A DNA stretch of 64,000 nucleotides, taken from positions 1 through 64,000 of the forward strand of contig JAYMSP010000202.1 in the NCBI GenBank assembly GCA_036897095.1, read 5' to 3'. Positions 12,718 to 26,891 of the stretch are shown in pieces. Every line of letters starts with the position of its first letter. The stretch's first letter is position 1. This DNA is from Plantago elongata. Lineage: Eukaryota; Streptophyta; Magnoliopsida; Lamiales; Plantaginaceae. The translations under genes and the position numbers were made by a program. Under the pieces are notes generated by a model. It searched no databases and was not told the origin of the DNA. It saw nothing but the letters and a program-made list of their open reading frames with translations.

Positions 12718-13840
12718 AATATCTCATGCTAAACTATGAACTAGAAGTAACTGCAATTTTAACTTGGATACATCATAAAACACATTTATAAGCATTTCCA
12801 AACTGAATTATATCAAATCTACTTGCTATCGCTTACCGAAATCCCTCATTCTCCAAAGCAAAGTATCTCAGCTGCATAATGACATATTAGATGTGCACAA
12901 ATCTTACAAAATACAGCTACGATATCAATGAAAATATCATGAATTGTCTACAGGTAACAAAAAACGGTGTTACTCATGTAAAAAGGAGAATATAGCTAAC
13001 GGAGCAACTATATAAAGCAACAGTTTCATATTACTTGCATTGTATTGTATTTCTAAATTCAACATCATCAATACATTAACTGAGAAATGGACTCACAATC
13101 AGCCATAAACGATTGTATCTAGTATCTCATGATACACTACAAATTATGGCAGTATGTGCAAAACTAGTAGTATATTAAACTTAAGTTAGCCGACATCAAT
13201 AGTCACTTGATACAAAATCAGAAAGCATATTCATGACTCATGACCATACCATACGCATTTATACTGAATAACACTAAATCTGCAAGTCACCACTTACCAA
13301 ACTCACTAATTTTCCACAACAATATCTCATATGCATAAATCGAACAAACACAGCTAAGATTTTAATGAACATTTCTAGAGCGTCAAAAAGTTACAGATAT
13401 GACGTTGCTCGAGTATCAGGCCATTAATCCTCAGAGCAACTACCTCAACAACAGTAGTACCTACCTACCTATTCAAAGTACATTTTCGATTATCTAATGT
13501 CTCATATGATAAACTATTAATTACTGAATGTCCTAAGAAGACCGGCACCTGTAACTTAGGTTCATCATAAAACACATAAACGAGCATATCCAACTGAACT
13601 GCGCTAAATCTGCAAATTAGCTCAAGGAAATTAGCTAATAATCAATGTATAGAGCTAAAACACATATACGATTAAATGAATATTCCTAAATCGTCCGAGA
13701 ATATATCAAACTGATCTAACGTGAAGCTGCTAATTGAATAGCTATGGTACTTTGCACGATCTGTATCTGTAATCAGCATAATGAATTGATTAACAGAGAA
13801 ATGGACTCGAAAGTAGGGATTGGAGAAGAACCTGTACGTT
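12718..13840. repeat. Three diverged ~0.4 kb tandem repeats
   Basis: Units begin near 12718, 13120 and 13497 with TATCTCATG-type sequence. Each contains, in order, a 'CATCATAAAACACAT..A.AAGCAT' block (partly lost in unit 2), 'ACTGAA(T)..AAATCT' and 'CACAGCTAAGAT..AATGAA'. Unit lengths are about 400, 377 and 340 bp. The words GAGAAATGGACTC at 13081 and 13797 close units 1 and 3. No open frame is conserved, so this is probably non-coding. Confidence 0.5.
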
Positions 13841-13977
13841 AAAGGTTGCGAATCGATCTATGGATTGTTACAGTGTCGACAGTAGAGGTAATCGAGATCG
13901 TGGCCATTTCCACACTTCCTTTTTCTCCCATCTTCAAAGTGTATTTCACCAGAGAGAGAGGGGGGAGAGTACTGGAA

Positions 13978-13986
13978 ATCGAAGAG
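13978..13986. repeat. Left 9-bp target duplication of the MULE
   Basis: ATCGAAGAG, identical to 19314-19322 on the other side of the element. Confidence 0.85.
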
Positions 13987-15009
13987 GGGAAAATCGCCAA
14001 AATAGTCCCACAACTTTGCCGATCCCGTAAAATTGGTCCCGTACTTTCCAAACCGTAAAATTGATCCCGTAACTTTAGCAACTTTAGTTTTTTTAGTCCT
14101 AAACTCATAAAACCTACTTCTCTGCAAATTACATATAATGCTAGGATCAAATAAACAAAATGACAAAGTAAAGGGGTTGATTAACATATTTTTATATGAC
14201 CTGCAAACCATACCTCCTCGATTTACATGTACCGTTGATAAGAACAACAATGATGATGGAATTATAATTGTTTTTTCTTCTAGAATTAGAAAAGAGCTAT
14301 CTCTTGGCATGCCACTTAACTTGATTTTTTTTTTCTTTTTTCAATTTTTGAAGAGGTTAAGAATATATTGCACTTGATAAAGAAGCACCATGAGTGCTCC
14401 AAAATGAGTGCAACAGAATCACACAGGTCCAATAGCAAGAAATCAAAACCATCTCTACATGCCTAAAGAACTTTAACAAACTATCAGGCCAAGCTTCAAG
14501 CAAACAGTACCAGTTCACTTCTTGCAGAGATCCCATTTTAATTAAATCCAAAACTCCTTTAGGTGCTCGTTCCAAATCTCTAAACTGATTACCAGACTGA
14601 CTTTCTACTTTATGAAACCGAACTCCCAAATAACATCAGGTTTTTCGTTACGTTTTCAATCCAATAAAGGATTAAGCTGAAAATTAGGATAAGTTGAATT
14701 TATTTATTTTTTAACATTTATGTTGAAGTTTTATAATCAAACTCAGCAGCTTAAGATATGCCTCAGAGTTAAATGAACAAAACAATGTATCCCAAGTTAC
14801 ATAGTTACATGAACAACAAAACCAAAGAAATAACCATCCACCTTCAATCTCTAACATGTCATGTGTTATATATAAAGTCTTCCTTGACACCAAACTCTCC
14901 ATAGAGATCAAGATCCAAGCTAGTCTACTAAATTATGTTAAGGACTAACATGAGCTTAAAACAATTAATACTCCCAAATCACATAAATATGAAAGAGCAG
15001 GTGTTCATT

Positions 15010-15347
15010 ATATGTCTAAATAGGTACAGACTGCGAAGTGACAATCATAGTGGTAGATGCACCTGATTAGAGACGATGACGATACTATTCTCACAAACCG
15101 CCCTGATTTCTACGATATATATATCAACCAAGAGTCAAAGCGTTTGTAGCCGAGTGGCAAGCTGAGACACCCCGTAACCATGAGGTCACGGGTTCGATTC
15201 CCCGAAATGGGTGATGAGATTGGTGGTGATTTTCATCTAGAATCGATTGATAAATTCGTCTTGTTGATAAATTCGTCTTGTTCAACAATTGTAATTGTAA
15301 TGCTATATTTCATGTTCAATAATAATTAAAAGAAATATGTCTAAATA
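15010..15347 (+). repeat. 13-bp direct repeats enclosing the SINE plus extra sequence
   Basis: ATATGTCTAAATA occurs exactly at 15010-15022 and 15335-15347, enclosing 312 bp. The enclosed DNA is about 110 bp of other sequence followed by the SINE. The first ~35 bp of that extra part (GGTACAGACTGCGAAGTG...) nearly repeats MULE sequence at 15548-15582. Confidence 0.6.
15134..15331 (+). mobile_element. tRNA-derived SINE, copy 2 (nested in the MULE)
   Basis: A full-length member of the family seen at 2706-2900, in plus orientation. It has head GTCAAAGCGTTTGTAGCC, A-box-like TAGCCGAGTGG, perfect B-box GGTTCGATTCC, and the body ending ATTTCATGTTCAATAATAATTAAAA. A short internal duplication (GATAAATTCGTCTTGTT twice, about 15249-15282) distinguishes it. 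Confidence 0.85.
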
Positions 15348-15889
15348 AATCCCATCAAACTTAAATACAACTAACATAAAAAAGATCTCAAAATCAAAAT
15401 TACAGTTGTTTCAACCAATTTATTATCCATGAAAGTAGAACCATGTCATATGTAGCTTTCTTTATACTTCATTTAATCCTTCTTCCCAAGTCCATGTCTG
15501 TCATGTCCCTTTTTATTGTTCTACATCACTTGAGATAGCTTAGAAATAGGTACAGACTGCGAAGTGCCAATCATAATGGTAGGGGGTCTTGGTGTATGGT
15601 TGTGAAATGCAGCCCAATCACATGCACGTTGCCCAATTTGTTGCGACGACTTTGGTCCACGTACGTACTCACCAGTAACATGTGAATCTTGTGTAGGCAG
15701 TCTGCGTGCATTATGAGTTTGGTGTCTGGATTGATTGATGCAAGTCTTCACCAATCAAATTTTGAGTAAGTAGTTGATTCTTCTTAACCTGAATATACAA
15801 CAAAACTTATATGAGAAACTTTTATCCCTAAAATTTCAAGAAATGAAAATACAAAGAAGAAAGAGGGTAGAAGAGGCAAATGTTAAATA

Positions 15890-18577
15890 TCATACCTTTA
15901 ACTTTTTCCAGGTTGTCTGAGTGTCTGGTAGTTCATCAAATATATATAATGAACTAGTAGGTTCAATATGTGAAATGTTGTCAATTGTGAAGTTGCCTAA
16001 ATGTTCAACCGGTGATGAGACTCCAACATGTAGATTATGTGAAAAAGCTTCGGTAAAAGCTTGATCTTGATTTATCTCTTCATTTTCACGTGTTGCAATC
16101 ACTTTTGCTTGTCGCAATTGACAACTCCTATAATTGTGACCTTTCAATTTACAATAACTACACTTTATTCCATCTTGTATTCTTTTGCTTGCTCCTGGCT
16201 TGCGAGGACTTCTTTTTGAAGCATTCTTTACCTTCTTCTTCGGTTCATCTGTTGCTCTCCTTCTATTCTTTGCAGGCCTGCCTGCACCTCTACCAAAGTT
16301 TGGAGGTAATGGTGGTATATAAAACGTCTGACACCACAAACCAGCTCCATTAGTCTCTAATATGGCATGAGCATAAACCTTCATGTATGTTTCAACTAGA
16401 TAGCATTGATGCACATGCTCCATGGGATCAAGCCTTACATATGACATTGCATCTAAGGCATGAGTACATGGAATGCAAGTTAATTGCCACTGTCTACATG
16501 TGCATGTATGGTCCAAAAAACTCACATTATATTGCATTTTTTGACCAGGTTCCCAATCCACATTCTACCTAACCTCTGTAGCCTGAAAATGATAGTTAAA
16601 TGAAGAATTTACAAGTATTTAAAACACTATTTTATATACATATAAATTTGCGTCTTAACCTAAAAATGATCATTGTTGCATTGTAATTGCCTACAATATT
16701 TGACTCTTTCCATATTTTTCTGTAAGATCGCCATAGCTTCAGGACAAATCAAACCACTTCATTTTGCTTTCACACCAACTTTACACCTATTATTGTGCAA
16801 TCTTTTCATCAAATATTCCCTAATCCATTCAAGCATCACCAATATAGGCTTCTCTCTTGCAAACAATATCATGTTGTTAAATGATTCACAACAATTATTA
16901 AGTGTCATGTCACAAAAGACCATTATACTGAAAAATGCCTTACTCCATTGTGAAAGCCGGTTTTCCAACCACCCATTCATAAGCCGATGCATCCAGCTCT
17001 CGAAGTTCTTTCATGGCGTTCTTAAAACGATCATCTGATGTGGCATTTGAAGCTTTATATATGACATCCTTGTAAGCATCACCTCTAAAATCGACTGCAC
17101 ACATATTTTTCCACATATGTCTCACACAAAATCTATGATCACAACCATCAAACACATAATTAACTGCATAAATCAATCCCTTTTGTTTATCAGAAATAAA
17201 AGTGAAATTTTTGTTGATTATTTTGAGGTCGCCTTTAACAAACTTAGAAACCAATTCCAACCTCCCGTAGTTTCACTTTCGACGATATCATATGCAATAG
17301 GGTACAACTTGTTATTAGGATCTATGCGCACAGCTTGGAGCAAAACACCTTTATTTGGTCCTGAAAGATTTGCTCCATCAATTTCGATGATTGGCCTGCA
17401 ACCAGCCAAAAAAACCTTCTTTCATCGCAGCAAAGCAAGCATAAAACCTCCAGAATCGCAACTCATGTGTACTATCATTTGTGTCTAGAATGATAGTAGA
17501 ACCGGAATTACTTCTTAATAATTCTTCTCTCTAATCTCATAACATGCAATATTGCTCATTTGGATCACCTTCAAGTATCTTCAATGCCTTTTTCTTTGTT
17601 TTGTAAGCTTGATCCCAACTTATGTCAACTCCTAAATCTTTGACAGTGGAAAGTCTCCACCCATCTACACTTCGATCAGGCTCTGTATCAAAATCTAATA
17701 AATACTTATTCACTAGCCAAGTTGACTTTAGATTCTTCACCTTGAAAATCTTGCAACATGTGTGTATTGGATTGTACTTTACCACCATAAAGGTTGGCTC
17801 CTCAGGAACTTTACGTCCATGAACTTTTCAATCGCAACCTTTCATGTTACACTTGACATACATCCTTATGCCGTCATTTTTTTTACACATCGATATTTCT
17901 CTTAGTCTTGATGGCATGAGAGTGTATTGCCTTCTTAAAATCTCCCTTTGTTGGAAAAGTCATATTGATCTCGAATTGGGGCTCATAGTCTTCTGCGTGT
18001 GTGTGTCTCCCGCCCTTATGTATTTGATCAAGAATTTGATCATCATCTTGATCACTATCACAATCACTGTCTAACTCACTTTCACTATTACCTAATATAC
18101 CATCCCCACTCTCATCTTCATCCGCATCACACGAGTATAAGTAAGAATTGTCGGTGAAAGTTCCTTCATTATTAACACCATGGGAGAAATCTGCACCGAA
18201 GAAAGAATCTGTAGCTTCAACAACTTCAGTCTCATCCTCCATGTAGATACATGCATCTCTACAAGCTTGCTTCACATGTTTCTCCAAACTCTTATCATCG
18301 TTCAATAATATAAAGCCCTTGTTTACCTTTACATAGAAACGCCTATGTCTTTTCATCATGCATTGATCCGCTAAAGAATTTAAACATGTCATATTAAAGC
18401 TATCAAAAACAGCCCTTCAAACTTGACCATCGAACCCCCCGTATACTCAACACTGGGTACTAGCTTGAAGGTTCCTCCAAATTGCAACTCCACCGTAAAA
18501 CAGATCTTTCGGGCTTCATTTGAAATTGCAAATTGAATATACGCCAACATGAGAAGTAAAAAATGGCAACACAACAC
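15890..18577 (-). pseudogene. MURA-type transposase, broken
   Basis: Pieces in order on the minus strand match the plant MURA layout. An N-terminal 'VELQFGGTFK...YTGGSMVKFEG' block (18577-18389) is followed by an acidic Asp/Glu/Ser-rich linker with 'FPTKGDFKKAIHSHAIK' (18392-17883) and a 'WLVNKYL...QAYKTKKKALKILEGD' block (17788-17537). The DDE-region block GCRPIIEIDGANL...PIAYDIVESE is at 17409-17218, and further catalytic-domain pieces are at 17260-16759. The C-terminal SWIM zinc finger CTCRQWQLTCIPCTHA and zinc knuckle CSYCKLKGHNYRSC are at 16561-15890. The pieces lie in different frames with at least three interruptions, so no active enzyme is expected unless introns explain some of them. 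Confidence 0.85.
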
Positions 18578-19313
18578 ATTTAAATGACCATGGTGTAGGT
18601 AGGATCCAGGCTAGAGTCAGCGGAGTAAGGCGAAACCAGAAGAAGGTAGGCATTTGTTCATAGAAATTGGGAAGTACTGAAGGTATGGAACAATATAGAA
18701 GTAACATCACGATAGCTATAATCATCAACAATGGACTGCAAAAACGTTAAATAATATTCCTAAAGCAGAATAACATACTTCAAATTGCAAAAGATAGAGA
18801 CAGAGTCAAAAGTACGAACTAACATATCAGAAGAAAGCAGAGAAATAATTAAGGAATACCTATAAAACATTTAGAAAATCATAGAGCCATTAAAAAGATT
18901 GAATCTTTATAACTAATAAAAAATTACATTGTGTTGAAGAAATCATTCTTGGTGCTAGTTCAATCCTCTGATCATGTATATAGTTGAATTCTAGAAGAAA
19001 AGACAACTATAATCCCATCACCATGTTGTATCGAGGAGGCAACTCTTTTCTTGTTCACTTTATGTGATTTCCCTCCAATAGGTTACGTAGGGTTTGTCAG
19101 GTTCTATAAAAATATATGAATAACCCTTCTACTTTGCCATATTGTTTATTTGATCCTAGGATTATATATAATTTGCAGAGAAGTCAGGTTTTATGAGTTT
19201 AGGACAAAAAAACTGAAGTTGCTAAAGGTACGGGACCAATTTTACGGCTTGAAAAGTTACGGGACCAATTTTACAGGATTGGCAAAGTTATGGGACTTTT
19301 GGCGATTTTTCCA

Positions 19314-19322
19314 ATCGAAGAG
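19314..19322. repeat. Right 9-bp target duplication of the MULE
   Basis: ATCGAAGAG, identical to 13978-13986. Confidence 0.85.
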
Positions 19323-20224
19323 TATTTAAAACTTCTGCAGATTATACTTAATTTGTTAGATACCTGTACTAGGTTGGGTAATTAGGTTGCAACAGGATTT
19401 TAATGACTGGATTAGAAATTTTTTAATAGAATTTGAGTGTCTCAATGGATTATTTGTTAAAAAAATCAATTTCAGTTAAAACAATGTAACTTGAGTCCTA
19501 TTTCAAACCGTCCTTAAAATTTTAACGGAGATTTACAGTTTTCTTCTTTTTAATTGCAAAATTAGTTTTGTTAATTTTTTACAATAATCAATTTCAACAC
19601 ACGATTCAACATGCTCGTTGTAGCAAAACTAGGACATGGATTGAAAGGGTTGAATAAGCCTCTTCTACTCTAAAACCCTCTGCCACATTAGATGTTGAGA
19701 GCTTGATGTCCGAGTAATTTTACAGATTCACTTTAATTATACTTTTTAAGTGTTGGTAAAAGTTTTAATTTCTTACGTAGAAACAAATTCAAATGTGCTA
19801 AAATATTACCGTGTGGTAGGTGCATTATGAAAGACCAGTATAATAAACTTTCACAGTGGTGTTTTTAAGTAAATTTTGTTTCAATCTCTTTTGCTTGTAC
19901 TTCTGTTGTTTATATTTTTCATATTGTATGTAGTGCAGAACTACGATTACGACACTGGACAAATGAACATCAAAGAATATAGTTCTTATATGCTAAAATA
20001 AAATATATACCATTATACCAAATGCCACTGTTTCAGGCATAAATTATTTATTTGAAGTGTACTGCTGCAGATTCAGCACAGTCGTTCAGCAGAATATGAA
20101 CTGGTAACTGGTTTTGTATGTAGATGGCTAGGAGAATGCAATACTAACTACATGTGGAACAGTGGAAGTGCGCGATTTATGTACTAGTACTAAATATGTT
20201 GTACAGGGGTTGCCCGTTGATCAG
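19323..20224. other. Spacer and SAC8 3' UTR
   Basis: AT-rich; no coding region seen. The last 100-200 bases before 20225 are probably the SAC8 3' UTR (minus strand). Confidence 0.4.
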
Positions 20225-23200
20225 CTAAAACAAACCACATAGACGAGGCCTTGAACAAATTTGCCTCCCATTGGATTTAACCAATGCCATCAATCCTGCA
20301 GTTACACCAGCGCATACCATAGATGACAGATAATGTTGGGCATTTCGTCCAGCTGAAAAATCATCAAGAAGTATGACTGGCCATGTGAAAAAGGATCATA
20401 GTTTTTGAATCATTCAGAATGGAAAAGAAACTTAAATGTACCTTGATTCAATGTAATCGATGTCACTGTCAGTCCTCCAATTACTAGAGCTGATGCTACT
20501 GGAAGATACTGAAATTTCACAGTTGAAAAGTAGCAGTCATGTAATATCCAATACTCAACGAATTCTCATACATAATCATACATGTTCTGATATTAATGAG
20601 AATCCTTTTTTCTTTTTAAGAGATGGAATGAGAATCCTGATTGCATAAATAAGATGAGATAATGTTGTTCTCCTGTCATTTAGGTTATGTAGACACTAGG
20701 CCTGCAATATCTTCTCAAGAAACTCTCAAGACTTGTACATATATAACACCTTGTTCACAAGAAGAAACTTGCAGATTAGTGGTATTATTTAGTTAAGCAC
20801 AAAACATGGCCATTAGACGGAAAAAATAAAATCTCAAGTCCTAAATCAAGGAGTTTTTATTGCTTACAGAACGTGAGTCAAATCCTTTATGCTGGGATGG
20901 ACATGGACCGCTTCTGCTTACAGTATAGCGACCACTGATAAGATCAATTGCGTCCTAATACAAGGGAAATTTTAGAATAGTATGTCAAGATTATCAAGTC
21001 ATAACTAATCTGAGTGGTATGTGAAACCTGACGAACGCCATCTTGAAAGTTATTTAAGTAATATCTTGAGATGGCACTCATTCCGTCTTTTATCATTCCA
21101 GTCATTGTCTGTTTCCCATACCTGAAAAAATAGAGAACCAAAGACCAACAATATTCAAGGCCTCTTTGGAGCTTAACTTGTTTGAAGTACAATTAATACA
21201 TAAAATGTCTCTGTTACCGGACAAGGTCTCCCTTCAAAGCATGGGTTCCAGAATACTCGAGGCTTATCTCGTCGCCTTGTTCCACCCACACTAAAACAGA
21301 GAGACATGGTTCAGCACAAGGAAAGACCAGATCATATTATGCACATGCATGTTATTGTAATTACTGAAATTCTGCAGTCCGTACAAGTCTTGAAAGTTTC
21401 AAAATCTTCAGGAAACATTGAAATAGACTCGGTTGAAGAAAGTGCACCAACTCGCAGCAGCTGAAGATCTAAAGACTTCCGTGCGAGGTAGCTCTGCATA
21501 TGAAACATGTAATGTTTTTATATGATAAATGATTGTGATAAATGAGAACCCTAGAAAAGAGTGGTTTCCAAATTCAAAACTTCCAAGTAGAGCAACTGGA
21601 AAGGCTGCCTCATACCTGTGTAACATTTGTTCTATCAAGGCAATCGATACAATTTGACCTAATTATTCCTTCCTGCTCTGCTAAAACATTCCCTTCAGAA
21701 TCTTGAAGGAAGTATCTGCTCAGCTGGAATAGTAAATATTAAATTGTTTTATGAAGATCTAGCATGGTAGCATTGTTGCACCAATTTCAGGAAAACAGAA
21801 AGTAAAAGTCAAACACGGGCAATGAGAATAAATTACCCTTGCTTCTCGAAGTCTTCAAAAATTTCATCGTACAGGATATGTATGTTATCAAAGTTCCCAT
21901 TGCCACAAGAATGGTGAAAGTCAAATGAGACATATCTGGGGCAATATGAACAATTTAAGTTATTTTTTTGTCCTCTTTCAAAGATGATTGAAATGTAAAA
22001 GCTACAGGATTAAGATGAGACCCAGATACTGTGATATGAGACAGAAACAGAATACTGCAATGCTAGTGTGCAATTCTTTAAATTTATATTTTTTTTATTG
22101 TCCATTAGGAGCTCTCTATGTTATGAAACCGAATTCCAGGAACCCCATGTATTAGTTTTCTGATCCTGAATTTCTTACAAGAACCAGATGCTATGACATG
22201 ACAGCCATTTGAACTTTGAACTATGAACTTTTCGTTGGCTTTAAACACCAACTTTGAATTTCAGAGTGTCATTACTTTCTCAAGTGGAGTCTTTTGTGAA
22301 GAGAGGTGAAAAGAGATTCAGATAACTAATAACTCACCTAACATTAGGAAGCTTTTGCATTTCTTCAGCATAAGCATTACTCAACAAGCCTTCACTTCCA
22401 TTCTACAATATAGAAAGAAACAAGAAGCTAAGAAAAAGTATCATAAATTCTTATACAACGACGAGACTAGCCTGGAGGACAAGCAAATTTTTTAATTCCA
22501 TGACAAGTTTTCCTAGCTTAACAAAATTTGCTCATTTGTTTATGGCTGGAAATTAAATACAGCAGGAAAAGTAGGCCAGAAATAACCATCAACAAATTTG
22601 GCATAGATGAACTGATCATACAATATGATTATAAACCAATAATTGTCCCTAACTCATAGTACTATTTAGCAAAGTAAATATACAAGAAACATTTCCAGGA
22701 TCATTTTCAACTTTGGTAATTTTTAGAAAACGACAGCAAAAATAGAAAGATTTTGTGGATACATCAACCACCAACAGCTAGGAAGTATTAAGTATGAGTA
22801 ACCTTGTCAGTCAGGTCAACTGCAACACAGCCTCCATATCTTTGCAGAAGATCGTTAAAATGGCGTTCCACAACTTTGGACTAGCAGTATAAGATAGAGA
22901 TTGTGTCATTTTCATGCACAACATGCACCAAAAATAAACAAATTAACTCTTCGGTGAAAAAGAACGAAAGTAAATTTAGAGGCATACTGTCTGCTCATGA
23001 TGAATGATATTGAGGCGTGGTTTATAGCTCAAATCAACAATCTGCTCCCAAAGGAGTGGAACTGATCCCCGGACCTGCGAATGGAGTTCTATACTGAACT
23101 TTACTTCTCACAATTATAGTATAACAAAAAAAAACAAGCTTAATTGTTACAGTATCAACCTACTTAAGGATGTTAAGTCAACTACTGAACTATTTGAATA

Positions 23201-26200
23201 TAATAAGCACACAACACCGGATTACTATATTTATTTGATATAATCATAGGGAACCATAACCAACATCGAGGAAAATGACTCATGGTGACATCTATAAATT
23301 AAACAAAAGCTTAAGTGCAGTTCCTTTAGTTGGAGCAAAATCAATTAATCAAGTAGGCAATCAAAAATTGAGTTTCACTCGATTAACTTTCTAGGAAAGA
23401 AGTGAGTCATGATAGATTCCCTTGTATCAAGCACTAACATGGTTTTAACCAGTGAGGCTTGAGCTTCAGGTGCTTTATTTCAATTACAAACACCGGCACT
23501 ATTGGAAAATTATTAAGCTTGCTGGTCTGTGAAATTTGATATTTATAAAAAGACAGAATCCTTCACCCAAATAAAAGGAAACGGGAAGGGAAACGAGAGA
23601 GAGGGAGAGGGGGTACACCTAAGTAACAAACAACCTTGAATTTTCCTACTGAAAGGCAATCAAAATTGAGGAAAACCTGAAGAAAAGAGGAGATATGGCC
23701 CTCAAATTCAAGCAGCTGCTCGGTTTCAATAAAATTGGCAGTATCTCCTTCGAAATTAGCTCCTCTTCTCCACATTCTAGTCCCTGGATAAAAAGCACAA
23801 TATCAGTTTTTAACAGAAATGCCAGATTAACATAAACAAAGAACTAGTTACAAATTAGATAATGCTTTTGTACCTAGACGCCTTGTACACCTTCGTGAAA
23901 TTAACTTAACAACACCAGGTGAGTTTTTCAACTTCAGTGGTCCAGACTGGAAGCTTTAGCAACAGTCAAGAAAATACATAATTCTTGAATATAGATCAGT
24001 TTTTCACAGAACTTAAAGTGGTTACCAATATAAACAAAAAGAAAGATGGTCTGATACATGTGCTGACAGAGTGAGACTAAGGAGTTGGGGAGGGGAGGAG
24101 AGGACAGTAAGGATATTTCCTTGTAACAAAGGGATGATAAACCCATCGAGCTGGAAAAAAAAAGTAGAATAATTAGATAATAGTTACAGCAAGTATAAGA
24201 AGAAACAAGTGTAATTGGGAAGAAAGAAAGAATGGCTGCGGTCTTCCCCACTTCACAGACACAAACAAGGGAGCAATTGTTTCAAACCTTATTTTCAATA
24301 AGTTCCTCCAATATATTCATATTCCAAACAAACCGGGGATCACCCTGCAGTTAAAAGTGGTTCAGGGATACAGAAAATAAGTATAATGCTGAGGAATTGA
24401 CAATAAGTTGAATAACCAAAATACATTTTTATGTCTGGTACTCAGTCCTAGCAGTCTATATAGGAGCAATCAAATAGCTTTCTCAATGACATTTCAAGCT
24501 ATATGCCACTGGTGTATTAAAAACACTGTAATCAACCATATTTACCTGCTTCCAGATTGGTTTGCTCATCCATCCTTTTGCAAGCTTGCATCTTCTCTGC
24601 AGGCTGGCAAACATTATCAAATATCTGGACTAAATTAAATTAGAATGGAAATAGAAGACGACTAGGTAGTAAGCTTACTTGATTGTGATATCGGTTCCAT
24701 AAGAATAATACAAGCCTGGAGTTGATTCTACTATGTTTAACAGGGTCATAAAGTAATCTTCATCTCTTTTCTGTACAAAATAAAATGATAAGTAGAAGTG
24801 CTACACCAAAACAAGCTTATTATGTAACCAAGTAATGAGAACTGCCGGAAGAACCAGTAAGTGTAACCATACTTCTTCAGTGGTTAATAGTTTTGATGCG
24901 TTGTTGCAAGACAGAAACTTCATTGATGTAACCAGAAAAATAGGAAAACCAAGATATGTCCCCACTTCCTTCCTTGAAGTTATAACTAGTATATACATGC
25001 CTGTTGAATAAATGCATCCAGATTTATCAGATCCAAAATGGCAAGAAGCATAATATTTGTTGGAGTTATATTTACACTTTTCCTCTCTGCCAATTCGCAT
25101 GTGCAGAATTCCAAACTAATGCACTCAATCAAACATGAAGAATTGCATGTAGGAGATAATATGCCATGAGATGTCCAATCAAAGTTACGTCTACTATTCA
25201 TTTTTTTAAATGTGTAAATTTCAGTATCTCTTTCCCCCTCAGTCTTTTCTTCTTCCTATTTTATAAGTAATACATTATTATCTATTATGAAACAAGATAA
25301 TACACAACGAGAACTGTGTTATCGGTCCAAGTTACAAAGAAAGGACATATAGAGTCCTGAAAATTAAGGTTTTTTTGGCTCTGCAGCACTGAACTGATGT
25401 CTTTAAATAAAATTCAGGATGTAGACTATGCAGAACAAGAATCTTGAGGTATCTATTATTCCTTTCAGACACAGTATATTTCCTTTTGAGTTTGAAAAAA
25501 AAATCAATAAAATATCAACAAATACATACAATATATAAAGGAAGGATTCATAAAATAAATCATTAAGGTGTATATGTAAAATAAATCAATTGATTCTACA
25601 ATTAAATGAACACGCAAAACTCATTAAGGTGTATACAACTGGTCCAACGCAGTACCTGCAAGTAACCTAATTGTTCCAGCAATCCCATATATAGTCGAGA
25701 CTTTGGGACTTCCGGACGGGTCATCACCTGCAAAAAAGATATGTAGTGTTACTATCAATGAAAATAATGGAACAATTAAAACTTGAGGGTGATTGGCTGG
25801 ATGTTCAGCTGTTCTCACTCTAAGAGAAACTGTAGATCTAAGCTGACAACAATCCTTATAGAGCATTGATCAAATCAGATTTGATCCACATTGTCTGCAC
25901 CCCAGCTGCATATCCATGGGGTGCATATCAACTCAGTATATGCTACTTAGAGGTTATCCTCAATAAATGCAGAACCATCATTATTCATTAAAATGATCAA
26001 AGCATACAACAGTTATCTGAAGATTACCCCAAGTACAGGAACTTGTTCTTTTAAAGGTAACATTCATTCTTTTATACCTCATTGTTTCATATTTACATTA
26101 TCGGATTAAACGATGATTACCCTAATACTTCAGGTTCTTATTAATCATTATATAAACAGGCCCCAAAACACACATCCAACCTCTTAAAGCTGTGATGTTA

Positions 26201-26891
26201 AGCCATCATTTTCCACAATATAAACATGATTACATGGTTACTATTTACTATGTTCAACAATCTAAGATAGTCACCAAATTATAATCTACATCTTGCAAAA
26301 CTGTCTATAAGTTACACATTTTAAACACCAAAAGAAGCCAAAACTACTCAAACAAGTACAGATAGGTCAAATAGTTCATCGTCAAACTGATTTCAATGAA
26401 GAATCTAAAAGTTCCTTATCGTATACATGCCTTTAGAATTCACCTTCAACCTGTTAAACTATTGAAGTATTGAACCAATCCGATAACCGTGCCCGTTCTA
26501 CTCAAAATAACGACTAGACAGAAAGAGAAAAGGTTTGCATTAGCAACAAGTTAGGATAGCCTAGAAAACTTTAAGCTACAGCGTGTGGACAACAACATAG
26601 AAACGTTTCATTTCAGCTTAAACCATTTTAATTTCACGACTAGTTCATCATCTAACTGATTTGCAAGAGGATTCTAAACAGAACATCAAACAACACGAAG
26701 TTCATCGTCATAAGAACGAGGATTGGCATACCGTTAAGCTTTTCAATGTTTGCGTCGAAGCGGTTAATGGAGAAGCCTTGATCGGGCGATTCGATGGCCG
26801 TGATCACGAATTTGTCCGGGAACTCCTTCAATTCCAGCTCGCTCCATAATTTGAAATGATTACTTTTCGTCAAATCAGTTTGAATTTTCAT
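20225..26891 (-). CDS. SAC-domain phosphoinositide phosphatase SAC8
   Basis: Twenty exons join in frame to 591 residues: 26891-26732, 25727-25656, 25000-24873, 24770-24679, 24603-24546, 24344-24288, 24150-24117, 23954-23874, 23783-23677, 23074-22988, 22880-22803, 22402-22338, 21935-21837, 21715-21616, 21493-21385, 21290-21218, 21121-21028, 20954-20868, 20508-20442 and 20352-20225. The SAC domain carries the CX5R(T) phosphatase signature within [12 protein letters not shown] (C395, R401), plus [13 protein letters not shown] and [12 protein letters not shown]. Two C-terminal hydrophobic segments (about 529-547 and 557-574) should anchor it in endomembrane. The family hydrolyses PI4P and related phosphoinositides. 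Length matches SAC8 (about 588). Intron 7 appears to be U12-type (see finding). Confidence 0.9.
23955..24116 (-). other. Candidate U12-type (AT-AA) intron of SAC8
   Basis: On the minus strand exon 7 is followed by ATATCCTTA, the exact U12 donor consensus; no GT donor fits the reading frame. At 23970-23965 lies CTTGAC preceded by TTT, close to the U12 branch consensus TTCCTTRAC, with the branch A 11 nt from the proposed 3' end. Ending the intron in AA at 23955 restores the frame as [17 protein letters not shown], the spacing I recall for SAC8 relatives. An AC end (23947-23941 region) also keeps the frame but drops residues. Confidence 0.6.

Larger units (their letters stand above)
13987..19313 (-). 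mobile_element. Mutator-like element (MULE), 5.3 kb, once autonomous
   Basis: Long terminal inverted repeats of roughly 200 bp run from 13987 and back from 19313. Shared blocks include GGGAAAATCGCCAAAA, CAACTTTGCC/ATAACTTTGCC, GTAAAATTGGTCCCGTA, TTTAGTCCTAAACTCATAAAACCT and CTGCAAATTA. The element is bounded by a perfect 9-bp duplication, ATCGAAGAG, the size expected for Mutator. The interior holds a minus-strand MURA transposase relic (15890-18577) and a nested SINE (15134-15331). Because it carries a SINE and a broken transposase, the insertion is not recent. Confidence 0.9.
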